64,000 nt of DNA, taken from assembly GCA_030684575.1 (NCBI GenBank), contig JAUXVD010000008.1, forward strand, positions 186,001 to 250,000. Reading direction: 5' to 3'. The position numbers were made by a program, and so were the translations under genes. The notes beneath the pieces were generated by a model. The model was not told the origin of the DNA. It saw only the letters and a program-made list of their open reading frames with translations, and ran no database searches. Each line of letters begins with the position of its first letter. The stretch's first letter is position 1. Source of the stretch: Nitrospirota bacterium. GTDB lineage: Bacteria > Nitrospirota > Nitrospiria > Nitrospirales > Nitrospiraceae. Shown here in pieces: positions 43,701-51,097 of the stretch.

Positions 43701-46466
43701 CAGGCCCATGCCTATTGGCGCTCGAAGGGGGTAGCCGTGGACCTGGTGATCTGGAATGAAGACCGCACTGGGTACCGGCAAGTCTTGCATGAACAGATTC
43801 TTGGGCTGATCGCCTCGGGTCTCGAAGCACAGGTGATGGATCGACCCGGCGGCATCTTCGTCCGTCCGATCGACCAGATCTCGAACGAGGACCGCATTCT
43901 GCTGCAATCGGTCGCCCGCGTCATTCTCACCGACAATCGGGGATCGCTCGCGGACCAGATCGCCCGTCGCGTCCATCCGGACGTCACGGTGCCGCGCCTG
44001 ATACCAACCAGAACCCGCCGAACCGAGCCCGTGCCATCCGCTGCGCTGCCACGCCACGATCTCTTGTTCTTCAACGGGCTGGGAGGGTTCACGCCCGATG
44101 GCCGCGAGTATGTCGTCACGACCGCGCACGGACATGTGACCCCGGCGCCATGGGTGAACGTGCTGGCGAATCCGCATTTCGGCACCGTCATCTCGGAAAG
44201 CGGCCAGGCCTATACGTGGTATGAGAACGCCCACGAATTCCGCCTCACTCCCTGGCACAACGACCCGGTGAGCGATGCGAGCGGAGAAGCGTTCTACCTC
44301 CGTGACGAAGAGCGGGGTCACTTCTGGTCCCCCACGCCGCTGCCCAGCCGCGGGGCGACCCCGTACGTCAGCCGGCATGGTTTCGGGTATAGCGTCTTCG
44401 AGCATACGGAGCGCGGAATCCGTTCGGAGTTATGGGTATACGTGGCCCTGGATGCACCGATCAAGTTCACGGTCTTAAAAGTAAGGAACGAGTCAGGCCG
44501 GGCGCGCAAACTCTCCGCGACGGGTTATATGGAATGGGTGCTGGGAGATTTGCGGCCAAAATCGGCGATGCACGTCGTGACTGAGTTGGACGCGAAGAGC
44601 GGCGCGATCTTCGCGAGGAATCCCTATCACCCTGAGTTCGGCGGGAAGATGGCGTTCTTTGACGTGCAGGAGACGGCTCGAACCATCAGTGGAGACCGGA
44701 CTGAGTTTATCGGGCGCAACGGTTCGCTGCGCAATCCGGCGGCGATGGCGTCGTCCGGGCTCTCGGGCAACGTGGGGGCCGGCCTCGATCCCTGCGCCGC
44801 GATCCACGTTCCCTTCGAACTGGCCGACGGACAAGAGCGTGAGATCATCTTTATGTGTGGCGTCGGGCAAGACGCGGAGGACGCAGGAAATCTGATCCAT
44901 CGCTTCCGGGGATCTGCGGCTGCGCGGGGCGCCCTCGAAGCGGTGTGGCAATATTGGACGCACGCGCTCGGTGCTGTGCAGGTGGAGACCCCAGACCAAT
45001 CACTGAACGTGCTGACCAACGGCTGGCTGATGTACCAAACGCTCGCCTGCCGTCTATGGGCACGGAGCGGATACTATCAATCGGGGGGCGCCTTCGGGTT
45101 CCGCGATCAATTGCAAGATTCCATGGCGCTCATCCACACCGAGCCGCATCTTGTGCGCGAGCATCTTCTGCTGTGCGCCGCCAGGCAATTTCAGGAAGGC
45201 GATGTCCAGCATTGGTGGCATCCCCCTACTGGCCGAGGCGTGCGTACACGCTGTTCGGACGATTACCTCTGGCTACCGCTGGCAGCATGCCGATACGTGC
45301 TGAGCACAGGGGATAGCGGGGTCTTGGATGAGCCCATCCACTTCGTCGAAGGCCGTCCGGTCAATCAGGAGGAGGATTCGTATTACGATCTGCCTGGCCG
45401 ATCTGAACAGACGGCCAGTTTGTACGAGCATTGCGTGCGAGCCATTCTCAACGGCCTCACACGGGGGGCGCATGGCCTCCCGCTCATCGGATCCGGTGAC
45501 TGGAACGACGGCATGGACATGGTCGGCAAACAGGGCAAAGGCGAGAGTATTTGGTTGGGATTCTTCCTGTACGACGTGCTCATGCAGTTCACCAAGGTGG
45601 CACGTCTGCGTGGCGACCTCTCCTTTGCGCAACGTTGCCAGGAGGAGGCGCATGACCTGCGCCAGCATCTCGAACAGCATGGCTGGGACGGAGCATGGTA
45701 TCGCCGTGCCTACTTTGACGATGGCTCGCCTCTCGGGTCGGCGAGCAACCCTGAATGCCAGATCGATTCGATTGCGCAAAGCTGGTCGGTTCTCTCCGGG
45801 GCGGGGGATGCGACGCGCTCGCACATGGCGATGGAGTCGATGGATCGGCGCCTCGTTCGCCGTGACTCTGCGCTGATCCAACTGTTGGATCCGCCGTTCG
45901 ACAAGTCGACGTTGAATCCCGGCTACATCAAAGGGTACGTCCCGGGGGTGAGAGAAAATGGCGGGCAATATACCCATGCGGCGATCTGGGCGGCGATGGC
46001 GTTCGCCGCGCTGGGAGACGGACGACGCGCGTGGGAACTGTTGTCCATGATCAACCCGATCAACCATGCGAGATCTTCGGAGGAGACCGCGATCTACAAA
46101 GTCGAGCCCTACGTGGTCGCCGCCGACGTCTATGCGGTCTCGCCACATACCGGCCGCGGAGGATGGACCTGGTACACGGGTTCGGCCGGCTGGATGTACC
46201 GGCTCATCGTCGAATCACTTCTCGGGGTGAGGCTGGACGTAGACAAGTTATACGTGACTCCCTGTCTCTCTTCGGGTTGGAAGGAGTTCAGGTTGCACTA
46301 CCGATACCGGGACACGCATTACCATATCACCGTCTCGCACGTCATAGCCGAGACCGGTATGACGAGCGTGACGGTCGATGGCGTCAAGCAATTCGATCGG
46401 GCGATTCTTCTTGTGGACGACCGGCAGGACCATTCGGTTGAGGTCACAATCCAGGCCGCGCAGTGA
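37731..46466 (+). CDS. Giant cyclic beta-1,2-glucan-synthase-like protein (GT84/GH94, NdvB type)
   Basis: 2911 residues, similar in size and order to NdvB. A helical N-terminus (~400 residues) precedes membrane helices near 420-480. A GT domain follows (about 490-815) with TLDTDTQLPRDAARQF (DxD) and RRHRWIRGDW (R/QxxRW). More helices (about 835-990) lead to a glucoamylase-like domain (TSPTNMGLALLANLSAYDFG). Two GH94 carbohydrate-binding parts (NGRYHVMITNAGGGYSRW; a related copy near 2110) end in a GH94 phosphorylase domain with DWNDGMD (~2592). Such enzymes make periplasmic cyclic glucans for osmotic adaptation. ATG 37731 follows AAAGAGG. Confidence 0.92.
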   Translation: MKVRGKINLSSLLHLRASFPENDLAEKYAGGEPPLRSELFSADQMEQHGKILAGQHQVSPGQAPDQLLGRLAENEDVLIGVRDLLAEAVKANRRITPAGEWLLDNFYLIEEQIRTAKRHLPRGYSRELPRLLDGSSVGLPRVYAIALETISHGDGRVDPGSLSRFVAAYQTMTSLTLGELWAIPIMLRLALIENLRRAATRIAAHRIDRNRADYWADQMMEIAEQDPKNLILVTADMARSSPPMASAFVAEFARRLQGQSPALALPLTWIEQQLSESGLTIEQSVQSENQQQAVDQVSISNSIGSLRFLGAMDWRRFVETMSVVEQTLREDPAAAYGKMDFATRDRYRHVVEKMARSSRLSEPEVARHAILLAQQRASGQGGDSRETHVGFYLIDKGVPELERMAEVRLSTCEALQHASSRCPLLLYVGTIALMTGGFTGGLLALADAEEMAWWLLALVGLLSLLGTSQLAVALANWLTTRLVTPHALPRLDLTGGIPQELRTLVVVPTMLSSLEHIDALAEALEVRFLANRDEHLYFGLLTDFRDAYEETCPEDEPLLRLARKRVDALNEKYREVTRDAFFLFHRPRRWNPGERIWMGYERKRGKLADLNQLLRGGSRDRFSLIVGETAVLSNVQYVITLDTDTQLPRDAARQFVGAMAHPLNRARYDEQQQRVCEGYGILQPRVAVSLPGTSRSYYAQLHGSEPGIDPYTRAVSDVYQDLFGEGSFIGKGIYEVDAFERALADRYPENRILSHDLLEGCYARSGLLSDVHLYEENPPCYRVDMSRRHRWIRGDWQLAGWLLPRVPGPGGRRQKNPLSGLSRWKLFDNLRRSLVPSALTLLLLLGWTVVSPFWLWTLSVIGIVLIPPLLATILDLFQKPEDLLPEQHAATALRTAGRHVLQTVLTIAFLPYEAFVSVDAIVRTVLRMAVTQTRLLEWSPSSHPDLDRRTDLVAYCRTMWFGPVLAMAAVLYLALSEPGVFGVAMPILILWFTSPAIAWFISQPIVRRDANLTADQTIFLRTLSRKTWAFFEKFVGAGDHWLPPDNFQEHPVAVVAHRTSPTNMGLALLANLSAYDFGYLSGGQLIERTSNALHTMKALERHRGHFYNWYDTQSLKPLLPTYVSTVDSGNLAGHLLTLRPGLLALPDQKILGSRFFDGLTDTFRILEDAVGEASSGPLAQFQQQLAVASESRPTTLTAARFCLDRLATTAEEIRSNVKATPESQVAWWAHALARQCQAALADLTFLAPWALLPASPNRISEYGDLDEIPTLRELARLDEDCLPAIEQRMGLEPTPEGNAWVERLQAFMAKASQRARERIAAIESLARQAGLFANVEYDFLFDEGCQLLAIGYNVGERRRDSSYYDLLASEARLCCFVAIAQGQLPQESWFALGRLLTTTGGGPVLISWSGSMFEYLMPLLVMPTYENTLLDQTCKAAVERQIEYGKQRNVPWGISESGYNMTDVHLNYQYRAFGVPGLGLKRGLADDVVIAPYASALALMVAPEEACLNLQRLAMEGVEGPFGMYEAIDYTPSRLPRGQASALVRSYMAHHEGMSLLSLAYLLLDRPMQKRFESDPLFQATTLLLHERIPKVTAWYAPTVELSDVQTAASGWETPVRRFSSPHTPIPEVHLLSNGRYHVMITNAGGGYSRWRDLAVTRWREDSTCDNWGTFCYIRDVTSGEFWSTAYQPTLTPPKSYEVIFSEGRAEFRRRDHDVETYTEIVVSPEDDIELRRTRITNGSRVRRTIEITSYAEVVLASPAADALHPAFSNLFVQTEIVREQQAILCTRRPRSVDEHSPWMCHLMAVHGADVGTMSYETDRLQFIGRGHTTADPQALGGLGARAEAAALSGSEGSVLDPIVAIRCRVTLDPEESATIDLVTGIGDTRDICLGLAEKYHDRRLADRVFDLAWTHNQVVMRQLNATEADAQLYGCLANSILYANSSLRADSNDLIKNRRGQSGLWGYAISGDLPIVLLQIGNPTNIDLVRQLVQAHAYWRSKGVAVDLVIWNEDRTGYRQVLHEQILGLIASGLEAQVMDRPGGIFVRPIDQISNEDRILLQSVARVILTDNRGSLADQIARRVHPDVTVPRLIPTRTRRTEPVPSAALPRHDLLFFNGLGGFTPDGREYVVTTAHGHVTPAPWVNVLANPHFGTVISESGQAYTWYENAHEFRLTPWHNDPVSDASGEAFYLRDEERGHFWSPTPLPSRGATPYVSRHGFGYSVFEHTERGIRSELWVYVALDAPIKFTVLKVRNESGRARKLSATGYMEWVLGDLRPKSAMHVVTELDAKSGAIFARNPYHPEFGGKMAFFDVQETARTISGDRTEFIGRNGSLRNPAAMASSGLSGNVGAGLDPCAAIHVPFELADGQEREIIFMCGVGQDAEDAGNLIHRFRGSAAARGALEAVWQYWTHALGAVQVETPDQSLNVLTNGWLMYQTLACRLWARSGYYQSGGAFGFRDQLQDSMALIHTEPHLVREHLLLCAARQFQEGDVQHWWHPPTGRGVRTRCSDDYLWLPLAACRYVLSTGDSGVLDEPIHFVEGRPVNQEEDSYYDLPGRSEQTASLYEHCVRAILNGLTRGAHGLPLIGSGDWNDGMDMVGKQGKGESIWLGFFLYDVLMQFTKVARLRGDLSFAQRCQEEAHDLRQHLEQHGWDGAWYRRAYFDDGSPLGSASNPECQIDSIAQSWSVLSGAGDATRSHMAMESMDRRLVRRDSALIQLLDPPFDKSTLNPGYIKGYVPGVRENGGQYTHAAIWAAMAFAALGDGRRAWELLSMINPINHARSSEETAIYKVEPYVVAADVYAVSPHTGRGGWTWYTGSAGWMYRLIVESLLGVRLDVDKLYVTPCLSSGWKEFRLHYRYRDTHYHITVSHVIAETGMTSVTVDGVKQFDRAILLVDDRQDHSVEVTIQAAQ

Positions 46467-46778
46467 ACGGAGAAGGATAGGCCGCAGTTCATGACAGGCT
46501 TCCTCGCCGTCACTCTCAGCGAGAAGGAGGCGGCGCCATGCCGACTTGCGGAAGCGCCCCCATGCCTCATATGCCAACATCGCTGAAAGAATGACGTCTC
46601 CAATCCCATTCGAGTCGCACAATCGATCTGCGCGCCACGCTGCCATCGGATTTATGCACCTGATCTGAGCAGTATTGACCAGACCGCTGCCGGTCTTCTC
46701 GCCATACTCATTTTGCATGGAGAAGATCATGAAAGGCGGGACCAGATTAAGAGAACCGCTCAAGGGGAGGGAGACCGT
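46467..46778. other. 312-base gap with the second CsbD promoter
   Basis: No gene is supported. It holds the class II-type promoter at 46665-46708; the ribosome site of the CsbD gene, AGGGGAGGGAG, is at 46762-46772. Confidence 0.55.
46665..46708 (+). promoter_or_regulatory. Crp/Fnr-like class II promoter, site 10
   Basis: CTGAGCA-GTAT-TGACCA(G), exactly 21 bases, then CATACT as -10: the closest match to the consensus. It lies 71 bases before the CsbD start at 46779. Confidence 0.72.
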
Positions 46779-47030
46779 ATGAACGCGGAGCAACTCAAAG
46801 AGAAATGGATGCAGTTCAAAGGCGAACTGACACAGCAGTATGGCAAGTTTGCCGATGACAACGTGGACCAGATCGAAGGCAATGTCGACACGCTCATCGG
46901 TACAGTTCAGGAGCGGTGTGGCGAGAACAATGATGCGTTCATAAAAGGGGCGGACCGATGGCAACAACAGCCTGGGCCACAACGCTGGGGGAGCAGCCCC
47001 ACTGAATGGATGCGATTCACGAGAGATTAA
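46779..47030 (+). CDS. CsbD family protein, second copy
   Basis: 83 residues. The first ~60 match the CsbD protein at 35087 (KWMQFKGELTQQYGKFADD, QIEGN, GTVQERCGEN), but the end diverges (RWQQQPGPQRWGSSPTEWMRFTRD), so the C-terminus appears replaced. The first 31 bases after its stop read like the 3' end of the BON gene that follows the other CsbD copy (NDLTMKERG), so a csbD-BON duplication with a deletion is likely. ATG 46779 follows AGGGGAGGGAG. Confidence 0.85.
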   Translation: MNAEQLKEKWMQFKGELTQQYGKFADDNVDQIEGNVDTLIGTVQERCGENNDAFIKGADRWQQQPGPQRWGSSPTEWMRFTRD

Positions 47031-47348
47031 CGAACGACCTCACGATGAAAGAGAGGGGCTGAACGATGGGAAGCAATACAGTGATGCCACTGAACCAACC
47101 CGCCACCTCATGGCGTCCGGCTGCTCCAGCGCTGTGCCTGGCTCTCGTCCAGGCAGGCCGTCGAAAAAACATTGACCAGCCGCTGCCCGGATCACCGGGC
47201 ATGCCGGCGAACGGAACAGGGCGGCCACGTTGATGTGGCGGCTATCGCATTGTGAGCCGCCGTGAAAACCACCCGAGCATGACGCGACTACCGCGGCGAC
47301 GGGTGATCGACACAATAGAAATGGGGCATTCCCCGAAAGGAGAGCATC
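47031..47348. other. Intergenic stretch with a BON-gene 3' remnant and a half promoter
   Basis: Bases 47031-47062 resemble the last codons of the BON gene at 35379 (NDLTMKERG stop versus NDLTVKEKA stop). At 47173 a TGACCAG half-site is followed after 21 bases by CATGCC, but the left half-site is missing. A 55-codon frame at 47066-47233 after GAGGGGC has no known relative and is not called a gene. Confidence 0.45.
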
Positions 47349-47987
47349 GTGAAAACTACCACCTCGACAGCAGTACAACCTGACAATGCCGCGACGCGTG
47401 CGTCCCGAAAGGAAGAAATCGTGAAAGAAGCCATCGGTCTGACCGATGTGAAGACGCTTCGGGCTCGGGCACGGCAGGGGATCGAGGACGGGGCCATGAC
47501 CGCGGGCTACAAGGCCAAAGCGGAGACCGTGATCAAGTTGCTGAACGAAGCTCTCGCCACGGAAATTGTCTGCGTCCTTCGCTACAAGCGTCATTATTTC
47601 ATGGCCAGCGGGATCAATTCTCTCAGCGTGAAGGCCGAGTTTCTCCAGCATGTTATTGAGGAACAGGCCCATGCCGATCTATTGGCCGAACGCATCGTGC
47701 AACTCGGGGGTGAGCCGGACTTATCTCCTGAACGGCTGCTGAGCCGGAGCCACTCGGAATATGTCGAAGGGGACTCCTTGATAGAGATGATCACGGAAGA
47801 CCTGATTGCCGAACGGATTGCGATCGACAGCTATCGGGAATTGGTTACCTATGTCGGCACGGATGATCCCACGACCCGTAAGGTGTTGGAGCAGATCCTC
47901 GCTCAAGAAGAAGAACATGCCGAGGACCTGTCCAGTCTCTTGAAGGACCTCGGTTCTGAAGCTCAACCTCATCGCCCGGGTCGCTAA
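47349..47987 (+). CDS. Ferritin-like / bacterioferritin-type di-iron protein
   Basis: 212 residues. Residues ~60-190 are a ferritin-like four-helix bundle: LLNEALATEIVCVLRYKRHYF, FLQHVIEEQAHADLLAERI (ExxH), DLIAERIAIDSYRELV, and ILAQEEEHAEDLSSLL (ExxH). The ligand spacing matches DUF892/bacterioferritin-like proteins that bind or oxidise iron. AAAGGAGAG precedes GTG 47349. It opens a run of small membrane and stress genes, and an iron-detoxifying role fits that setting. Confidence 0.88.
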   Translation: MKTTTSTAVQPDNAATRASRKEEIVKEAIGLTDVKTLRARARQGIEDGAMTAGYKAKAETVIKLLNEALATEIVCVLRYKRHYFMASGINSLSVKAEFLQHVIEEQAHADLLAERIVQLGGEPDLSPERLLSRSHSEYVEGDSLIEMITEDLIAERIAIDSYRELVTYVGTDDPTTRKVLEQILAQEEEHAEDLSSLLKDLGSEAQPHRPGR

Positions 47988-48010
47988 TCGGGCGGGAAAG
48001 AAGGTGCACC

Positions 48011-48094
48011 ATGGGAAAGGCATTTATTCTCTGGCTGTTGGGAGTGCCGTTCACCTTGCTCGTCGTCCTCTGGGTATTCGGTGTCCTTCGATGA
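48011..48094 (+). CDS. 27-residue membrane peptide
   Basis: MGKAFILWLLGVPFTLLVVL followed by WVFGVLR is one hydrophobic helix with a Gly-Pro kink, typical of small membrane peptides encoded among stress genes. AAGAAGGTG precedes the ATG 17 bases after the ferritin-like gene. Function unknown. Confidence 0.6.
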   Translation: MGKAFILWLLGVPFTLLVVLWVFGVLR

Positions 48095-48149
48095 TCTGGC
48101 ATGTGAAGGGTTTCCCTCTCGCAGCGCCGCAGAGCGGAGGAGGCGCGCG

Positions 48150-48557
48150 ATGATTGTCGAGATCGCCGTATGTGTGGGGACGGGGGCGTTCGTCGTGCTG
48201 GTCTACGCGCTGGTCCCGCTCTTGAGACAGCTCCGGAGGCCGATGGCGGAATCAGAGCATCTGCTGGTCCATATGAACGCCGAGCTGCCATTGTTGCTCA
48301 GGGAGATGCGGGCGACGACAGAGCATCTGAACGCGCTCATCGCGCAGGCGCAGGGAGGGGTCGAGCATGCGGCGGGCTTGCTGCATGCGGTTGGTGCGTT
48401 GGGCGATACCGTGCAGCGGGTTCATGCGATGGCGGGGGGTACGAGCCGGGCACTTCTCGTCAACCTGGCCAGCATGGTGGCCGGGTTGAAGGCGACGGCA
48501 GGGGCCGTCACGTCACACATTCACGGAGAAGGAGGGACGTACAATGGCACACGATAG
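48150..48557 (+). CDS. DUF948-like membrane-anchored protein
   Basis: 135 residues with one N-terminal helix (IVEIAVCVGTGAFVVLVYALV) followed by a helical, coiled-coil-like region (LRQLRRPMAESEHLLVHMNAELP...). DUF948/YtxG-like proteins usually pair with YtxH-like ones, as here: the next gene overlaps it by 14 bases. ATG 48150 follows GGAGGAGG; the frame upstream is open but covers the preceding peptide gene. Confidence 0.72.
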   Translation: MIVEIAVCVGTGAFVVLVYALVPLLRQLRRPMAESEHLLVHMNAELPLLLREMRATTEHLNALIAQAQGGVEHAAGLLHAVGALGDTVQRVHAMAGGTSRALLVNLASMVAGLKATAGAVTSHIHGEGGTYNGTR

Positions 48558-48864
48558 AGGCTGCTCATTGGGATTCGTGGGGTTGGCATTTGTGGGCGGA
48601 GGGTTGCTGGGCGCTGCGATGGCGCTGTTGCTGGCGCCGCAGTCCGGTCGTGAGTCACGGGATCAGTTGCGAGGCTATGCGCGGCGAGCGGAAGAGAACC
48701 TCCATGAGTTTGCCGATACCGCCACCCAGGTTGTGGCGCAGGCGGTGGACAGAGGACGCGAGTTCGTTCAGGAGAACAAGTCGGTCCTGACCGAGGCGGT
48801 GGCAGTCGGGCGTGCGGCGATGTCACGGGAGCGTGAGCGGCTGTCTGGCGAAAAGAACGCGTGA
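48544..48864 (+). CDS. YtxH-domain protein
   Basis: 106 residues. A glycine-zipper-like membrane helix (GLAFVGGGLLGAAMALLLAPQSG) and the YtxH signature APQSGRESRDQLRGYA precede a helical region of repeated Ala/Glu/Val with ENLHEFADTATQVVAQAVD. YtxH proteins respond to envelope and general stress. It overlaps the DUF948 gene and has AAGGAGGG within it as ribosome site. Confidence 0.82.
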   Translation: MAHDRGCSLGFVGLAFVGGGLLGAAMALLLAPQSGRESRDQLRGYARRAEENLHEFADTATQVVAQAVDRGREFVQENKSVLTEAVAVGRAAMSRERERLSGEKNA

Positions 48865-48928
48865 CGGCAGAATGTCGAGACGCAGCTGCGAGCCGATGGG
48901 TTGAACGCAGAGAAAAAGGAGATGCACG

Positions 48929-49096
48929 ATGAATATGATACTGACCGTCCTCTTGATTCTGTTGCTCGTTGGCGCATTGCCCACCTGGCCGCATAGCGCC
49001 GGGTGGGGCTATTACCCGAGTGGCGGGGTGGGCATAATTTTGCTGGTCCTGCTCATCGTGGTCCTGACCAGTCGGCGTGGCCGGACGGTGCGCTGA
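48929..49096 (+). CDS. DUF3309 family small membrane protein, second copy
   Basis: 55 residues: LTVLLILLLVGALPTWPHS, a YYPSGG turn, then IILLVLLIVVLTSRRGR. It is the closest relative of the DUF3309 protein at 33379, with a slightly longer basic C-terminus. AAAAAGGAG precedes the ATG. Confidence 0.82.
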   Translation: MNMILTVLLILLLVGALPTWPHSAGWGYYPSGGVGIILLVLLIVVLTSRRGRTVR

Positions 49097-49199
49097 GAGA
49101 TCTGTAGCAATTGCGCGCACGGCGCCCTGTCTCATGTACGGGGGCTGGCCTCGCAGGGAAGAAGCCGCCCGTCATGTTCGCAGGCGAAAGGATAGGACT

Positions 49200-49424
49200 A
49201 TGAAAACAACAACGATTCTCGGCATCGCGCTCATTATGCTCGGCATCGTCGCGTTCACCTACCAAGGCATTACCTACACCACCCGTGAAAAAGTGATTGA
49301 CCTCGGCCCACTCCAAGCCACGGTCGACAAGAACGAAACCATTCCGCTGACGCCTCTCGTCGGGGGGCTGGCGCTCGTCGGCGGGATCATCTTGCTCATC
49401 GGTGGAGCCAAGAGAGGCTCATGA
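49200..49424 (+). CDS. DUF3185 family small membrane protein
   Basis: 74 residues with two helices: TTTILGIALIMLGIVAFTYQ and PLVGGLALVGGIILLIGG separated by a charged YTTREKVIDLGPLQA segment, the DUF3185 pattern. GAAAGG precedes the ATG. Function unknown; it continues the run of tiny membrane-stress genes. Confidence 0.75.
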   Translation: MKTTTILGIALIMLGIVAFTYQGITYTTREKVIDLGPLQATVDKNETIPLTPLVGGLALVGGIILLIGGAKRGS

Positions 49425-49498
49425 CGTGACGACAGGTCTCGCGATGCAGCGCAACGAGGTGTGCCGGTGACAGGCGGAAGCCGCGGGAGCGAGAAACC

Positions 49499-50032
49499 GT
49501 GAAGACCGGGACCGTCCTCGCACATGTGCTGATGAGTCTGGTGCTGGCGGCCGGATGCGCAGACCCGACTGAGCAGCGGCTCAGGCAGGTGCAGCAGGAG
49601 TTGGCGCAGGTGCTGCGAACAGCCTTGCGCGAGGGTGACGTCAGGATCCAACGGACCGGCGATCATCTCACCATCGTAATTGCCGAACGGCTGCTCTTCG
49701 ATGCCGGGAGTCCGGTGATCACGCCGAGCGGCATCGACGTGCTGGCCCGTATGGGAATAGTTTTCAACGCGGCATCGCTCAAAGAAATCCGAGTGGCCGG
49801 GCATGCCGACCAGGCTCCGATCTCCGATCCGTCCACCCGGTATTTCGAGAAGTTGGCCTTGTCCAAAGCTCGTGCGACGCACACGGTCCGTGCGATGAAG
49901 GCCTCCGGGACGAATTCACAGAGTGTCATCGTCGAATGGTTCGGGGACATCCGGCCGATCGCCAGTAATGAGACTGAAGAAGGGCGGCAAATGAATCGCC
50001 GCGTCGAAATTCTGCTGTACGCAGGAATGTGA
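49499..50032 (+). CDS. OmpA-like peptidoglycan-binding lipoprotein
   Basis: 177 residues with a lipobox (LVLAAGC). The C-terminal ~110 residues are an OmpA C-terminal domain: ERLLFDAGSPVITPSGIDVLARM, EIRVAGHADQAP, the NRRVEI motif, and the LALSKARATHTVRAM helix. Such lipoproteins tie the outer membrane to peptidoglycan. GTG 49499 follows GGGAG. It lies at the end of the stress-gene run. Confidence 0.86.
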   Translation: MKTGTVLAHVLMSLVLAAGCADPTEQRLRQVQQELAQVLRTALREGDVRIQRTGDHLTIVIAERLLFDAGSPVITPSGIDVLARMGIVFNAASLKEIRVAGHADQAPISDPSTRYFEKLALSKARATHTVRAMKASGTNSQSVIVEWFGDIRPIASNETEEGRQMNRRVEILLYAGM

Positions 50033-50075
50033 CCGGACATGTTCATGCGCGAGCCGTAAAGGTCACGGACACACT

Positions 50076-50585
50076 ATGATGGAGAATCTGGATGCCATGC
50101 CCTTGTCCTTCATGCTGCTGGGCATGTTTGCCGGTGTTGCCGCGATCTATTATACATTCGGGATCGCTCGTGAATGGCTGCGGCGATGGGGCGGCGCCAC
50201 CACCGGCACGATCCGCAGGGCGGTCGTGCCCGATGTCTCTCTCGATGGGCACATCGCGACCCAATGGACTGAAGGCCGGGTACGGTTGGATTTTCTTCTG
50301 GCCATGCTGAAGAAGCTGGGACGCTCGTTGGAGCAGGAGGTGGAGACCCTGAAGGGGCTCGATCATGCCGACCCCCTGTATGAGCGCGAAGCCCGTAAGA
50401 TGGTCGAACCCAACCTGCGGCGCTTCACCTTCGATCGACATCTGCGGGATGAGTGCCGCGCGCTGATCCCCTTCCTCCGGTTCTGCGCCCATGATCTGGC
50501 GGAATCTCAGGGCCTCGACATGACACAGAAATTGAGCGTCCTCGACGAGATCCAAGCGGCCTTCGAGTTGGTTGATCGCGGCTGA
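50076..50585 (+). CDS. Membrane-anchored protein of unknown function
   Basis: 169 residues. One hydrophobic helix near the N-terminus (SFMLLGMFAGVAAIYYTFGIA) is followed by a soluble helical region (REWLRRWGGATTGTIRRAV..., EGRVRLDFLLAMLKKLGRSLEQEVETL) and a C-terminal helix pair. No family recognised. AAAGG lies 13 bases before ATG 50076, spaced too far for a good site, so ATG 50079 is also possible. The orientation and position suggest it belongs to the same transcript as its neighbours. Confidence 0.6.
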   Translation: MMENLDAMPLSFMLLGMFAGVAAIYYTFGIAREWLRRWGGATTGTIRRAVVPDVSLDGHIATQWTEGRVRLDFLLAMLKKLGRSLEQEVETLKGLDHADPLYEREARKMVEPNLRRFTFDRHLRDECRALIPFLRFCAHDLAESQGLDMTQKLSVLDEIQAAFELVDRG

Positions 50586-50635
50586 CTGCACGTGCGCTCA
50601 ATCGGTTATCCCCTTTGCTCACAGGAGGTCCCGTG

Positions 50636-50896
50636 ATGAACGTCCTACGCGCATGTGTCGTCGTGTTACTGCTGTTGCTCGGCGCTCCAGCGCAGGCACA
50701 ACCTCTCTGCGAAGACTGTCTCAAGGCCTCGCAAGACCAGCTGACGCAATGCCTCGAGAGTGCGATTAGCGCAGAGGATAAGAAGTCCTGCCTGGAGAGA
50801 CAGGAAGCCAAAGCGAAGACCTGCGAAACCGGTACATGCAAGATGGAACGGGACAGGAGTACCAAGAAAGAGGCCCCCCTCCCTCAGAAGAAGTAG
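50636..50896 (+). CDS. Small secreted cysteine-rich protein
   Basis: 86 residues with a signal peptide cut after AQA (LRACVVVLLLLLGAPAQA); the mature ~64 residues hold six cysteines in CEDC, CL, CLE, CET and CKM positions and are strongly charged at the C-terminus. AGGAGG precedes the ATG at 50636. It may be a periplasmic metal- or disulfide-binding protein. It precedes the strong promoter of the Crp/Fnr gene. Confidence 0.65.
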   Translation: MNVLRACVVVLLLLLGAPAQAQPLCEDCLKASQDQLTQCLESAISAEDKKSCLERQEAKAKTCETGTCKMERDRSTKKEAPLPQKK

Positions 50897-50934
50897 CGGC
50901 TGTACGAGAGAAAACAGCCATCTGGCCTCCCCGA

Positions 50935-50962
50935 TTGACAACAATACGCCATGTTTTATAAT
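50935..50962 (+). promoter_or_regulatory. Consensus sigma70 promoter before the first Crp/Fnr gene
   Basis: TTGACA (50935-50940), a 16-base spacer and TATAAT (50957-50962) match both sigma70 hexamers exactly. Transcription would start near 50969, giving a leader of about 60 bases to the ATG at 51028 of the Crp/Fnr gene. Strong constitutive expression is implied. Confidence 0.8.
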
Positions 50963-51097
50963 AGCCACCCGTAGCAGGCACCGGCATGCTGTCGATGCCC
51001 TCCCTTCACGTGAATGGAGTCCTCCTGATGGCCCGGAAGCAACCTCCGCCGTTTTCCCCCAAAGACCTTTCTCGCAAAAATCGGCCCAGGCACAAGC

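Noticed and set aside
47066-47233. 55-codon frame with a possible ribosome site between CsbD and the ferritin-like gene
   Set aside because: Its sequence is Pro/Gly-rich without a recognisable family and it covers the BON remnant and half-promoter, so I do not call it a gene.
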